Of a stretch of DNA of 64,000 nt, positions 40,311-48,518 are shown in pieces. Under the pieces are notes generated by a model. It saw nothing but the letters and a program-made list of their open reading frames with translations, had not been told where the DNA came from and did not search any database. Position 1 is the stretch's first letter; each line of letters opens with the position of its first letter. A program made the position numbers and the translations under genes. Where the stretch lies: contig CAAEPE010000009.1 of assembly GCA_900757795.1 (NCBI GenBank), positions 124,001-188,000 of the forward strand, in the 5' to 3' direction. The stretch comes from an uncultured Phascolarctobacterium sp. GTDB taxonomy: Bacteria; Bacillota; Negativicutes; Acidaminococcales; Acidaminococcaceae.

Positions 40311-41828
40311 ATGTCCAAGCATGAATTTACCAATATCCGCGTTCCCATTGAAAAAGATAATCCGTCCATTCAGCGCTTAGAGTTTAAGTGCATTAAATGC
40401 GGCGCCTGCAAAATGGTCTGCACTAACGAAATCGGCGTGTGCGGCACTTATGATTTAGCAAAAACCAACGACGTGCCTGTATGTATTTACTGCGGCCAGT
40501 GCGCCAATGTATGCCCGGTAGATGCGATTACAGAAAAAGTTGAAGCTTACGAGGTTTTAGAAGCAATTAACGATCCGGAAAAAATTGTTATTGTCAACAC
40601 TTCTCCGTCGGTGCGCGCTGCTTTAGGCGAAGAATTTGGTATGCCTGACGGCAGCTTTGTGGAAGGCAAAATGGTTGCGCTCCTGCGTAAATTAGGCGTA
40701 GATTATGTTTTGGATACTTCCTTTGCAGCAGATTTGACTATTATGGAAGAAGCCAGCGAATTGATTGAGCGTATCACCGAAGGCAAAATGCCCTTGCCTC
40801 AGTTCACCAGCTGCTGCCCTGCTTGGGTAAAATTTGCAGAAATTTATTATCCCGAAATGCTGCCCCATATTTCTACGGCTAAAAGTCCTATCGGTATGCA
40901 GGGCCCCACGGTAAAAACTTATTTTGCGAAAAAAATGGGTATTGATCCCACTAAAATTGTCAATGTAGCGCTAACTCCCTGCACGGCTAAAAAATTTGAA
41001 ATCCGCCGCGAAGAAATGTGCGACGCAGGTAAATATTTAGGTATCGACGGACTGCGCGACATGGATCACGTTATCACTACCCGCGAGCTGGCTATGCTGG
41101 CTAAAGATGCCAATATTGATTTCGCTGCTTTAGAAGATTCTCCCTATGACAAGCTTATGGGTGAATCCACCGGCGCGGCAAAAATTTTCGGCAACACCGG
41201 CGGCGTTATGGAAGCAGCCATTCGTACTGCTTATGCCTATATCACTAAAGAACCTGTGCCTGCGGATTTGTTCAGTTTGGAGCCTGTGCGCGGTTTAGAA
41301 GGCATTAAAGAAGCAACTGTTAAAATTAAGGATCTGGAAGTTAAGGTTGCCGTTGTATATGGCACTGCTAACGCCCGCAAGCTTATCGAAAAAATTAAAG
41401 CCGGTAAAGCAGATTATCATTTCGTCGAGGTTATGACTTGCCCCGGCGGCTGCATAGGCGGCGGCGGTCAGCCTAAAGACAGAGAATACAAAGGCGATGC
41501 TTTACGCGCTAAACGTATTGCCAGCCTGTATAATAATGACAAAGAAATGCGTGTGCGTCTAAGCCACGAAAACCAAGAGCTGATGGAATTATACAAAGAA
41601 TTTTACGGCAAACCCTTGAGCGAGCTGGCAGAAAAAATGCTGCACACCAGCTATCACGATTGCAGCGAGCTTTTAGGCGGAGGAGCAGCTGCCGCAGAAA
41701 AAGCAACTGACGCTATGAAGAAATATCGCTGCAAGATTTGCGGCTATATTTATGAGAGCGATGAGCTTCCTAGCGATTTCACTTGCCCCGTTTGCGGCAA
41801 AGGCGCCGAATTCTTTGAAGAAATTTGA
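40311..41828 (+). CDS. [FeFe] hydrogenase with N-terminal ferredoxin and C-terminal rubredoxin domains
   Basis: A 505-residue cytoplasmic protein. Residues 20-70 bind two [4Fe-4S] clusters (CIKCGACKMVC and CIYCGQCANVC). The H-cluster domain has L1 FTSCCPAWVKF, L2 LTPCTAKKFE and L3 EVMTCPGGCIGGGGQP, all ligand Cys present. The TSCCPAW and PCTAKKF forms are those of group B enzymes rather than group A (inference from memory). The last 40 residues are a rubredoxin (YRCKICGYIYESDEL and FTCPVCGKG). It probably couples ferredoxin or rubredoxin to hydrogen turnover or sensing. Frame opens at 40296, but GGAGGAGAG favours ATG 40311. No hydE, hydF or hydG maturases are in the window. Confidence 0.92.
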   Translation: MSKHEFTNIRVPIEKDNPSIQRLEFKCIKCGACKMVCTNEIGVCGTYDLAKTNDVPVCIYCGQCANVCPVDAITEKVEAYEVLEAINDPEKIVIVNTSPSVRAALGEEFGMPDGSFVEGKMVALLRKLGVDYVLDTSFAADLTIMEEASELIERITEGKMPLPQFTSCCPAWVKFAEIYYPEMLPHISTAKSPIGMQGPTVKTYFAKKMGIDPTKIVNVALTPCTAKKFEIRREEMCDAGKYLGIDGLRDMDHVITTRELAMLAKDANIDFAALEDSPYDKLMGESTGAAKIFGNTGGVMEAAIRTAYAYITKEPVPADLFSLEPVRGLEGIKEATVKIKDLEVKVAVVYGTANARKLIEKIKAGKADYHFVEVMTCPGGCIGGGGQPKDREYKGDALRAKRIASLYNNDKEMRVRLSHENQELMELYKEFYGKPLSELAEKMLHTSYHDCSELLGGGAAAAEKATDAMKKYRCKICGYIYESDELPSDFTCPVCGKGAEFFEEI

Positions 41829-41873
41829 TTTTTAATTTAGCTATAGTTTCTTGAGGCCTAACATACTGCTCTC

Positions 41874-41902
41874 TTGCAAGGGTTTTAGGCTTATGCTATA
41901 AT
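41874..41902 (+). promoter_or_regulatory. Promoter of tRNA-Gly
   Basis: TTGCAA (41874-41879), 17-base spacer, TATAAT (41897-41902), ending 20 bases before the tRNA. Confidence 0.8.
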
Positions 41903-41922
41903 AAACAAATAAACCATTATCC

Positions 41923-41997
41923 GCGGGTATAGTTCAGTGGTAGAACAATAGCTTCCCAAGCTATGTGTCGCGAGTTCGAATCTCGTTACCCGCTCCA
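41923..41997 (+). tRNA. tRNA-Gly (anticodon CCC)
   Basis: Complete cloverleaf: acceptor GCGGGTA pairs with TACCCGC, D-arm GTTC/GAAC, anticodon arm ATAGC/GCTAT around loop TTCCCAA, T-arm GCGAG/CTCGT with TTCGAAT loop. Discriminator T and an encoded CCA end at 41997. Anticodon CCC reads GGG glycine codons. Confidence 0.95.
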
Positions 41998-42006
41998 TAT
42001 GCAAAA

Positions 42007-42038
42007 CAGCCTCCAGAGCCATTCTGGAGGCTTTATTT
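42007..42038 (+). terminator. Terminator of tRNA-Gly
   Basis: Arms AGCCTCCAGA and TCTGGAGGCT around a five-base loop, then TTATTTGT. Nine bases past the tRNA 3' end. Confidence 0.88.
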
Positions 42039-42152
42039 GTATAGAAAACTCCTAATATTTATGCTATACTTTAAACAGCACAACTATACTATCACCCATT
42101 ATCAAATTATCTCACTTACACTAATAAGCAATTAAGTTGGGAAAAACAACTA

Positions 42153-42207
42153 TTTTTACCAAAGACGTTATGTGTCTTTAGTAAAAACGCTATTTTTTAC
42201 CAAAGAC
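42153..42207. repeat. Three-copy 14-base operator-like repeat before the Fic gene
   Basis: TTTTTACCAAAGAC occurs at 42153-42166 and 42194-42207 in direct orientation, and inverted with one mismatch at 42174-42187. The middle copy can pair with either outer copy, so two mutually exclusive hairpins can form. The last copy ends 13 bases before the Fic start codon, over the ribosome-site region. It looks like an operator array for autoregulation or a leader RNA switch. Confidence 0.75.
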
Positions 42208-42219
42208 GTGAGGAACAAT

Positions 42220-43422
42220 ATGCAATACACTACATTAAAAAAAATATATTATTCAGATGAAAGCAACTACGAAGCCGAATATTTAAAACGTTATACGGCG
42301 TCTTTCACACAACATTTCAATATTTCCATTCAGGAATACAATCGCAGGCACGCTTATCCAGCATTTTTTGTATATACTCAAGAAGTAGTGTTACTCATGG
42401 AACATATCTATAAATCTTATGAAACGCTGCTTTACGCAATAAATAATGTACCTGCCGTAGTCCTAAGACAATTTACACTATTGTCTATACTAGAAGAAGT
42501 AAAATCTACCAACGAAATTGAAGGTATACATAGTACAAGAAAAGAATTGCGTGATATTATTGACGGAACCGCACCTCGTTCGGCACGTTTTGCATCAGTA
42601 ATTCATAAATACAGCGATTTGCTAAGCAGCATAGATATAGAATTTAAAACATGCCAAAACGTAAGGAATTTTTATGACGACTTTGCACATAAAGAAGTTT
42701 TAGAAGAAAATCCTAGCAACGAATTAGACGGCAAGATTTTCCGTAAAAATTCTGTAGATATTGATTCCGGTACCGGCAAAACAATACACCAAGGTATCAT
42801 GCCGGAAGAAAAAATTATCAAACTAATGCAGTATGCTTTGGATTTGCTCAATGATGAAAACGTTCCTCTGCTTATTAGAATAAGTGCATTTCATTATTTT
42901 TTTGCTTACATCCATCCATTTTATGATGGTAATGGACGGACAGATAGATTTATAACCGCTTACTTTTTATCTAAACATTTCCATCCATTGGCGGCATTGA
43001 GATTATCAGTTTTTATCAAAAAGAACCGTACCACATACTACTCTCTTTTTAGAGAAGCAGACAGTGAACGAAACAGAGGCGATATTACTCCCTTCGTCAT
43101 TGGTTTCCTGCAGCTTTTACTATCTACCTTTAAAGATACTATCACAGTTCTTGGACGTAAAAAAGCACAATTGGAAACATATAAATCCAAAATAGAAGAA
43201 CTCCGCAGTAACGATCCCTTATTACAAGATCTTTATTATATTCTATTGCAAGCCGCCTTATTTTACGGTCAGGGAGTTTCTATGGCACAGTTAATAGAAT
43301 TGACAAAAAAATCTCAGAAAACTATCAAGACACGTTTGGAAGCAATTCCTCAAGAACATTTAATAGTTACTACTGGCAACAGAGTAAAATATTACAAACT
43401 AAATCTTTTAATGTTCAAATAA
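42220..43422 (+). CDS. Fic-family protein with autoinhibitory motif and winged helix
   Basis: A 400-residue protein. The Fic core (about 110-290) has the full catalytic motif HPFYDGNGRTDRF, so AMP or another nucleotide transfer to target proteins is expected. An N-terminal S/T-x-x-x-E-G inhibitory motif (STNEIEGIHS, near 105) suggests a class II enzyme controlled by its own helix. The C-terminal 100 residues look like a winged helix-turn-helix (MAQLIELTKKSQKTIKTRLE), which could bind the repeats just upstream. The frame opens at GTG 42172 inside those repeats; ATG 42220 after GTGAGGA is preferred. No antitoxin-like partner gene is next to it. Confidence 0.88.
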   Translation: MQYTTLKKIYYSDESNYEAEYLKRYTASFTQHFNISIQEYNRRHAYPAFFVYTQEVVLLMEHIYKSYETLLYAINNVPAVVLRQFTLLSILEEVKSTNEIEGIHSTRKELRDIIDGTAPRSARFASVIHKYSDLLSSIDIEFKTCQNVRNFYDDFAHKEVLEENPSNELDGKIFRKNSVDIDSGTGKTIHQGIMPEEKIIKLMQYALDLLNDENVPLLIRISAFHYFFAYIHPFYDGNGRTDRFITAYFLSKHFHPLAALRLSVFIKKNRTTYYSLFREADSERNRGDITPFVIGFLQLLLSTFKDTITVLGRKKAQLETYKSKIEELRSNDPLLQDLYYILLQAALFYGQGVSMAQLIELTKKSQKTIKTRLEAIPQEHLIVTTGNRVKYYKLNLLMFK

Positions 43423-43666
43423 AGTGATTTTTACTTTATCAAAAGTATCTCCAGCTGAATCATAGCGAGAAAAAGTTGATTTTATGAAAAACGCAAGTAA
43501 TGGTGAAAGCAGCATCAGCATATACACAAGATATTTCTATTGTTGCACTTGCTTTATTATTAATTTTTCTAATCAATATCCTCGCTTTTTCTAATTTGTT
43601 ATTAGTTAAAGCATGGTTTACAATAAGTATAACTAAACTAATTGCAAATATAAAGGTGGGTTTGTT

Positions 43667-44572
43667 ATGCTTCTGCGCCAAATGAAATATTTTTTAGCTG
43701 TTGCCGACTGCAAAAGCTTTAGCGAAGCAGCAGTGCAATGCTTTATCTCCCAATCTGCTATTTCCCAGCAAATTAAAATTTTAGAAGATGAATTAGAAAT
43801 TGAACTGATTCAGCGCAGTAACCGCCGCTTTCAATTAACGCCTGCCGGCGAATATTTTTATCTTAAAAGCAAAAAAATAGTGCAGGATGCCAATGCCCTC
43901 AAGCTGGCGCTTAAACAAATCAAGCAGCGTGAGCAGGGAGTTTTTCGTTTGGGCTGTCTTAACGGCTATCAATTGGAAAATATCTGCACAGCTATTAACG
44001 AAATTTTACAAACATATCCTGATTTTAATATTGCTATTTTTTGGGGAGAGCATGACGAGCTGCTGGAAAAGCTGCGGCAAAAAGAATTAGACCTTGTAAT
44101 CTGCGATTTGCGTATTGATGATAATTTAGAAGCAATAGAAAAATATTTTTTTGCTGAAGAACCTATTTTATCTGCTATCTCTACACGTTCCTCCTTGGCA
44201 GAGCAGCCTGCGGTTGATATTCAACAGCTGGAAAATTTAGAATGTGTGCTTTTAATTCCGCCTAAAGCCCGCGAAAAAGAAGAGCAGCATTACCAAAAGC
44301 TATTTAACTTTTTGGGCAAATACTTTTACCCCCCCAATTTTTCTACAGCCATTTCGCATGTAATAGCCAGTCAGGCTTTTTTGCCTATGCTTTACCAAGC
44401 AGCTAATATTACAGCCTATAATAAATTTATCAAGCTGCTGCCGGTGCAAGCAGATAATATGCTGCTTACCAACCAATACCATGCTTTTTGGCAGGCAAAA
44501 GCCAAGGCTGACGAGCAGGAAAAAATTCGTCGGCTTATTTTAAACAAACTGCAAGAAAAAATCTCATCCTAA
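43667..44572 (+). CDS. LysR-family transcriptional regulator
   Basis: A 301-residue regulator. Helix-turn-helix at residues 3-62 (FSEAAVQCFISQSAISQQIK, then IELIQRSNRRFQLTPAGEYF), linker helix to about 90, effector domain to the end. It lies between the Fic gene and the second ompM gene, both on the same strand and each with its own signals, so no target is clear. Start ATG after AAAGGTGG. The 244 bases before it (43423-43666) hold only short overlapping frames that I judge noncoding. Confidence 0.9.
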   Translation: MLLRQMKYFLAVADCKSFSEAAVQCFISQSAISQQIKILEDELEIELIQRSNRRFQLTPAGEYFYLKSKKIVQDANALKLALKQIKQREQGVFRLGCLNGYQLENICTAINEILQTYPDFNIAIFWGEHDELLEKLRQKELDLVICDLRIDDNLEAIEKYFFAEEPILSAISTRSSLAEQPAVDIQQLENLECVLLIPPKAREKEEQHYQKLFNFLGKYFYPPNFSTAISHVIASQAFLPMLYQAANITAYNKFIKLLPVQADNMLLTNQYHAFWQAKAKADEQEKIRRLILNKLQEKISS

Positions 44573-44576
44573 AATT

Positions 44577-44610
44577 TACTGTCTCGTTTTTTTACGAGGC
44601 AGTTTTTTAT
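44577..44610 (+). terminator. Terminator of the LysR gene
   Basis: Arms ACTGTCTCGT and ACGAGGCAGT (one G-U pair) with a T-rich loop, followed by six T. Confidence 0.85.
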
Positions 44611-44713
44611 TACAAAATTTTAAAAATAAATTTACGGCAAATTATTATTGTAACAATTTCCCTTGTCCACGCCGCAGTATAATATGTACTTATTTCAGAA
44701 TAAGCAATCAGAA

Positions 44714-44742
44714 TTGTTAAAAACTTTTCATTATTCTATAAT
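44714..44742 (+). promoter_or_regulatory. Promoter of the second ompM gene
   Basis: TTGTTA (44714-44719), 17-base spacer, TATAAT (44737-44742). The sequence from ATAAGCAATCAGA through the -35 box copies the first ompM promoter. The transcript should start near 44749, about 265 bases before the start codon. Confidence 0.85.
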
Positions 44743-44751
44743 GAAAACAAC

Positions 44752-44859
44752 AAAAAAGAGGAGATGAAGCTAGGATTTACCTCAGGGGTGGGGTTTTAAA
44801 GCTTCGTCAGCGAGTACCCTCTTTTTTACGCGGGGTTTGGGCTTGCCTAATCCAAGCCC
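44752..44859 (+). ncRNA. Structured RNA element in the second ompM leader
   Basis: Right at the predicted 5' end, AAAAAAGAGG (44752-44761) pairs with CCTCTTTTTT (44818-44827), enclosing a nine-base helix GATGAAGCT (44763-44771) / AGCTTCGTC (44800-44808) with a G-rich loop. A third hairpin, GGGCTTG (44839-44845) / CAAGCCC (44853-44859), follows. The first outer helix ends in six U, so it could act as an attenuator. The first ompM leader lacks this whole element. I do not recognise a known riboswitch class. Confidence 0.6.
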
Positions 44860-44911
44860 TGCAACATACGTTATAAACCACTGTAAGGCGGTAAAGCTTC
44901 TACTAAAACAA

Positions 44912-44986
44912 GCAGAGGAAACAAGGCAACTCTTGCAGGCGTTTCAGTACCAAGCCAAATCTCCTGAAGGTGTTTTATAAAATATA
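44912..44986 (+). promoter_or_regulatory. Conserved proximal leader of the second ompM gene
   Basis: Carries the same two blocks as the first ompM leader: 44912-44940 (28 of 29 bases equal) and 44967-44986 (20 of 20). The sequence between blocks differs. Here GTGTT and AACAC around the second block can form a hairpin just before the ribosome site. Confidence 0.65.
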
Positions 44987-45013
44987 ACACTTTTTCCAAA
45001 GGAGGAAAAAACA

Positions 45014-46276
45014 ATGAAAAAATCTTTAGTATTAGCAATGGCTATGGCTCTTGGCGTAACTGCTTCTGCATACGCTGCTAACCCGTTCTCTGATGTTCCT
45101 GCTGGCCACTGGGCATATGACAGCATCTCCAAATTGGCTGCTGCTGGCGTTATCGAAGGCTATGGCGACACCACTTTCGGCGGCGACAAACTGATGACCC
45201 GTTATGAAATGGCTCAAATCGTTGCTAAAGCAATGGCAAAAGGCGCTAACGTTGACAAACTGGCTGCTGAATTCGCTGACGAGCTGGACAACCTGGGCGT
45301 TCGCGTAGCTAACCTGGAGAAAAAAGCTGACAACGTAAAGATTACCGGTGAAATGCGTCTGCGTTACTGGAACTATGACGGCGATGTAAAAGATAACGAC
45401 AACACCGTTCTGCGTTCCCGTATTTGGGTTAAAGGTCAAATCAATGAAGATTGGTCTGCAACCGCTATGCTGGAAAACATCCAAAACTTCACTCACAGTG
45501 ATGCTGGCGAAGAATCTACTAAATTCCAACGCGCTTATGTAAACGGTCGTGTTGGCGGTTTGGCACTGCAAGCTGGCCGTTATCAATTCACCGACTTCAA
45601 CGAAGCTATGCTTTATGATACCCGTATGGACGGCGTTCAAGTTGCTTACGGCAAAGACGTTAAACTGACTGTTGGCGCTGGTAAAGCATCTGATGCAGAT
45701 GGCTTGATGAGCGGCGTAACTGTAACCAAAGACAAGGATGGCAAGGTTACAGATGTTACAGCAAAATATAATGATGCTTCTGTAGCAGAAGATATGTATT
45801 ATGCACAATTAGGCGCTAAACTGGGCGTAGTTGACGCTAAAGTTGGCTACTACAAATTCACCGATGTTGCTAAATTAGCTGACGACGACGAAATTTGGAC
45901 CATCGGCGCTGGCTTGAACGTTGCTAAAGACCTGAAATTGACTGGCACCTACTACATGTCCGACTATGATGAAAAAGATGTTGATGATGACGGCTTCATC
46001 GTTGGTCTGAAATACAAAGGCGCTAAAGCTGCTAAAGCTGGTACCTGGGGTCTGTGGGCTAACTACTATGATATGGGTACTGGCACCTATATCGCTCCTA
46101 CTTTCGAAGCTGAATACAAAACCTTTAACAAGGAAGGCTTCAAAGGCTACGGCGTAGGCGTTGATTACACCTTTGCTAAGAACATTGTTGGCCAAGTTAA
46201 ATGGTATGATTTGGAAGGCAAAGAAACCAGCAAGGATCAAGATACCCTGTACGCTCAACTGAACTTCGCATTCTAA
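45014..46276 (+). CDS. SLH-domain outer-membrane porin, second copy (OmpM-type)
   Basis: A 420-residue outer-membrane protein with the same layout as the first copy: signal peptide, SLH domain at about 24-80, coiled coil and a beta-barrel ending in LNFAF. Residues 1-112 are identical to the first copy; the barrel then differs strongly in sequence while keeping strand rhythm and short motifs such as GQINEDWSATAML and GRVGGLA. The AAAGGAGG ribosome site is strong. The two barrels probably have different permeability (inference). Ends at its own terminator. Confidence 0.92.
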   Translation: MKKSLVLAMAMALGVTASAYAANPFSDVPAGHWAYDSISKLAAAGVIEGYGDTTFGGDKLMTRYEMAQIVAKAMAKGANVDKLAAEFADELDNLGVRVANLEKKADNVKITGEMRLRYWNYDGDVKDNDNTVLRSRIWVKGQINEDWSATAMLENIQNFTHSDAGEESTKFQRAYVNGRVGGLALQAGRYQFTDFNEAMLYDTRMDGVQVAYGKDVKLTVGAGKASDADGLMSGVTVTKDKDGKVTDVTAKYNDASVAEDMYYAQLGAKLGVVDAKVGYYKFTDVAKLADDDEIWTIGAGLNVAKDLKLTGTYYMSDYDEKDVDDDGFIVGLKYKGAKAAKAGTWGLWANYYDMGTGTYIAPTFEAEYKTFNKEGFKGYGVGVDYTFAKNIVGQVKWYDLEGKETSKDQDTLYAQLNFAF

Positions 46277-46303
46277 GATTAGCTTGCTATAAGTTAATAA
46301 CTA

Positions 46304-46335
46304 AACAGGACAGCAGCCGCTGTCCTGTTTTTTAT
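46304..46335 (+). terminator. Terminator of the second ompM gene
   Basis: Arms AACAGGACAGC and GCTGTCCTGTT around a four-base loop, then TTTTAT. Confidence 0.9.
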
Positions 46336-46363
46336 AAGATGGCTTAACGCCATGGAGGTTATT

Positions 46364-46948
46364 ATGAAAAAACTCATGCAATTTTTGGCTGCTGTTTTTG
46401 TAGCTTTAGGCTTCTGCACCTTTAGCACAGCTTCTGTTGAAGCTGCCAATGTAGCTTTATTGCCGCTCATCAACAATGTACAGGATGACCAGCTTGCCAG
46501 CCAGGTTTATTTTAAAGAAGCTCTGAATGCTTTAAATGCACAAAAGGGCTTTATGCTGGTTGATAATGATAAATTGACCGCTGCTATTGAAGCAGAAAAA
46601 ATCGGCAACACCGTTCCTGAGCAAAATACTCTCGCAAACATTGCCCACAACGGTAATGTAGACATTGTTATTGCTATGCAGTTAGACCAATTAGACGATA
46701 CTGCTCTGCGCTCCAGCGAAGGCGACAGACTGCAATTAAATTTGCAGGGCTATGCTGTTGCTTACAATAAAATTACCGGTGAATATTACAAGCACAGAAT
46801 TTATAATGATACCATTATCCCCGAAGCTTTTTCTTCCCGCTGGGACTGGACTCATGAAGAATGGGGCAAAACCGTAAAACATGAAATCAACAGCATTCTT
46901 AAAGTTAAAAAAATTACCATTGATGCTCCCAGAATGAGCAAGCTGTAA
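46364..46948 (+). CDS. Secreted protein of unknown function
   Basis: A 194-residue protein with a signal peptide (MKKLMQFLAAVFVALGFCTF, cut near VEA-A). The mature start NVALLPLINNVQDDQLASQV and the FMLVDNDKLTAAIE segment resemble the nucleotide-independent alpha/beta start of CsgG/LPP20-like periplasmic proteins, but the similarity is weak and I do not name a family. Ribosome site GGAGG at 46354-46358 selects ATG 46364 over the upstream ATG. It follows the second ompM terminator by 30 bases and may read through from it. Confidence 0.75.
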   Translation: MKKLMQFLAAVFVALGFCTFSTASVEAANVALLPLINNVQDDQLASQVYFKEALNALNAQKGFMLVDNDKLTAAIEAEKIGNTVPEQNTLANIAHNGNVDIVIAMQLDQLDDTALRSSEGDRLQLNLQGYAVAYNKITGEYYKHRIYNDTIIPEAFSSRWDWTHEEWGKTVKHEINSILKVKKITIDAPRMSKL

Positions 46949-47000
46949 AAATTTGCGACAGCGACAATAAAAATGTCCAGTTAATTTTAAAACACAATAC

Positions 47001-47058
47001 AAAAGCTCAAGTTTTACTGTGATAAAAACATCACACAGGCTTGGGCTTTTATTTTTTT
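47001..47058 (+). terminator. Terminator of the secreted-protein gene
   Basis: Two-part hairpin: AAAAGCTCAAG with CTTGGGCTTTT outside and GTGAT/ATCAC inside, followed by a run of seven T. Confidence 0.8.
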
Positions 47059-47106
47059 ATAAAATCGAAAGTGAAAGCTTAATAAAGTTGAATTTAGCAA
47101 TTGCAG

Positions 47107-47157
47107 AAAGTTGTAAAAAGTTATATAATAAAGCCAAAGTTATAAAAAGTTATATAA
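47107..47157. repeat. 22-base tandem repeat before the ATPase gene
   Basis: AAAGTTRTAAAAAGTTATAT followed by AA occurs at 47107-47128 and 47136-47157 (R is G then A, the only difference), 29 bases apart. The second copy runs into the AAGGAG ribosome site. Probably an operator; no promoter boxes are clear around it. Confidence 0.7.
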
Positions 47158-47171
47158 GGAGCTGCCTATTT

Positions 47172-48218
47172 ATGAAAAATCCGTTTTCTCTAACCTTTGG
47201 CAAAGAACCGCTCAGCTTAATAAATCGCAATCTGCAGAATGAAGAAATAATAGCAAGCTTTAAAGCAGATAATCCTGATTTTCAGGTGTGTATGATTACA
47301 GGAGTAAGAGGCTCCGGAAAAACTGTAGCTATGACTACTATAGCCAATAGCTTAAGAAAAGATGAACACTGGCTTGTAGTAGACCTAAACCCCGAAAGGG
47401 ATTTACTCAATACATTGGCAGCAGAGCTTAGCAACAACAAAGGCATCGTTGATTATCTTAGAAATGCGCAAATAAATAATATTTCTGCTTTTGGCTTTGG
47501 AATTGGTATTAGCCAAACTAGAGATATCAAGGATGTTACTGTACTGCTAAATGTAATTTTTGAGGAATTGACAAAAGAAAATAAAAAGCTTCTTGTTACT
47601 ATAGACGAAATAACTGCTAATCAAAACGTTAAAGAGTTTATTAGCCAATTTCAGATTTTCATTCGCAAAAACTATAATGTGTTTCTATTAATGACTGGCC
47701 TTTATGAAAATATCTATGATTTGCAGAATGAGAAAAGCTTAACATTTCTTTACCGGGCTCCCAAAATTGAACTTAAACCTTTAAGCATACCTTTGATAAT
47801 GCAGAAATATAAAGAAATATTTGCCTTAGAAGATAAAGAAGCCTTAGCTATGGCAAAAGTTACAGAAGGTTATCCTTTCGCCTATCAGGTTTTAGGTTAT
47901 TTGTGCTTTAAAAATCAAACCTCTTATGAAAATGTAATTTTTGAATTTGACAGCTGTCTTGAAGAATATGTTTATGAAAAAATTTGGAGTGAACTATCCA
48001 ATATGGATAAAGTAATTCTTTCGGCTATGGCAAAAATTACTTCAACTAAAGTCGCGGATATAAGAAATGTGATTGATATGGATTCTAATAATTTCAATGT
48101 TTATCGGAAGAGATTATTAAGAAAAGGTATCGTAAAAAACAGTACGTATGGCCATCTTAGCTTTATCTTACCAAGATTCAGAGAATTCATCTTGAGAAGT
48201 AATGATATAGATTTTTAA
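47172..48218 (+). CDS. P-loop ATPase with C-terminal winged helix
   Basis: A 348-residue cytoplasmic protein. Walker A GVRGSGKTVAMTT near residue 47, Walker B LLVTIDEITAN near 145, and a sensor-like FLLMTGLYENI. The last 90 residues look like a winged helix (VADIRNVIDMDSNNFNVYRK). The layout is that of the archaeal-type/Orc-like ATPases often found as single genes near mobile or defence loci. Function unknown. The frame opens at 47019, but the chosen ATG follows AAGGAG. Codon choice and A+T content look higher than in the neighbouring hem operon, which hints at acquisition. Confidence 0.8.
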   Translation: MKNPFSLTFGKEPLSLINRNLQNEEIIASFKADNPDFQVCMITGVRGSGKTVAMTTIANSLRKDEHWLVVDLNPERDLLNTLAAELSNNKGIVDYLRNAQINNISAFGFGIGISQTRDIKDVTVLLNVIFEELTKENKKLLVTIDEITANQNVKEFISQFQIFIRKNYNVFLLMTGLYENIYDLQNEKSLTFLYRAPKIELKPLSIPLIMQKYKEIFALEDKEALAMAKVTEGYPFAYQVLGYLCFKNQTSYENVIFEFDSCLEEYVYEKIWSELSNMDKVILSAMAKITSTKVADIRNVIDMDSNNFNVYRKRLLRKGIVKNSTYGHLSFILPRFREFILRSNDIDF

Positions 48219-48273
48219 CCTTAAAATTTTCTTAAAGAAAAATTCATAGCCTTCGGCCAGCAGAATATGTCTA

Positions 48274-48326
48274 AAACCTCCGCCAAAAACAGCAAATGCT
48301 GTTTTCGGCGGAGGTTTATTGTATTT
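48274..48326 (+). terminator. Terminator of the ATPase gene
   Basis: A 20-base arm starting AAACCTCCGCC pairs fully with its 3' copy around an AAAT loop, followed by TATTGTATTTT. The stretch from here to 48518 is AT-rich and must hold the tetrapyrrole operon promoter; no gene is seen. Confidence 0.85.
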
Positions 48327-48518
48327 TAGCTTTAGTTATAACACAAAAAGCAACCCACCCAACTTCCCCCACATTTTCCCAGCAACTGTTATTTTTCGTC
48401 TTTTAATACAAATTTACACTTCTGTGCTTTCTAAAATTAGTAAAATATGATATTATATATAAGTTAAGTAATCTCTTTAATTAAACATATTCTCACTAAT
48501 CTAAAGGTAATTAAATAT

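Noticed and set aside
42153..42207. CRISPR-like repeats
   Set aside because: Only three short copies, one inverted, with irregular spacing and no cas genes.
43423..43666. Small hydrophobic plus-strand frame (61 codons from 43500) or its minus-strand shadow
   Set aside because: No ribosome site, overlaps the LysR start, and both strands give hydrophobic frames because of base composition.
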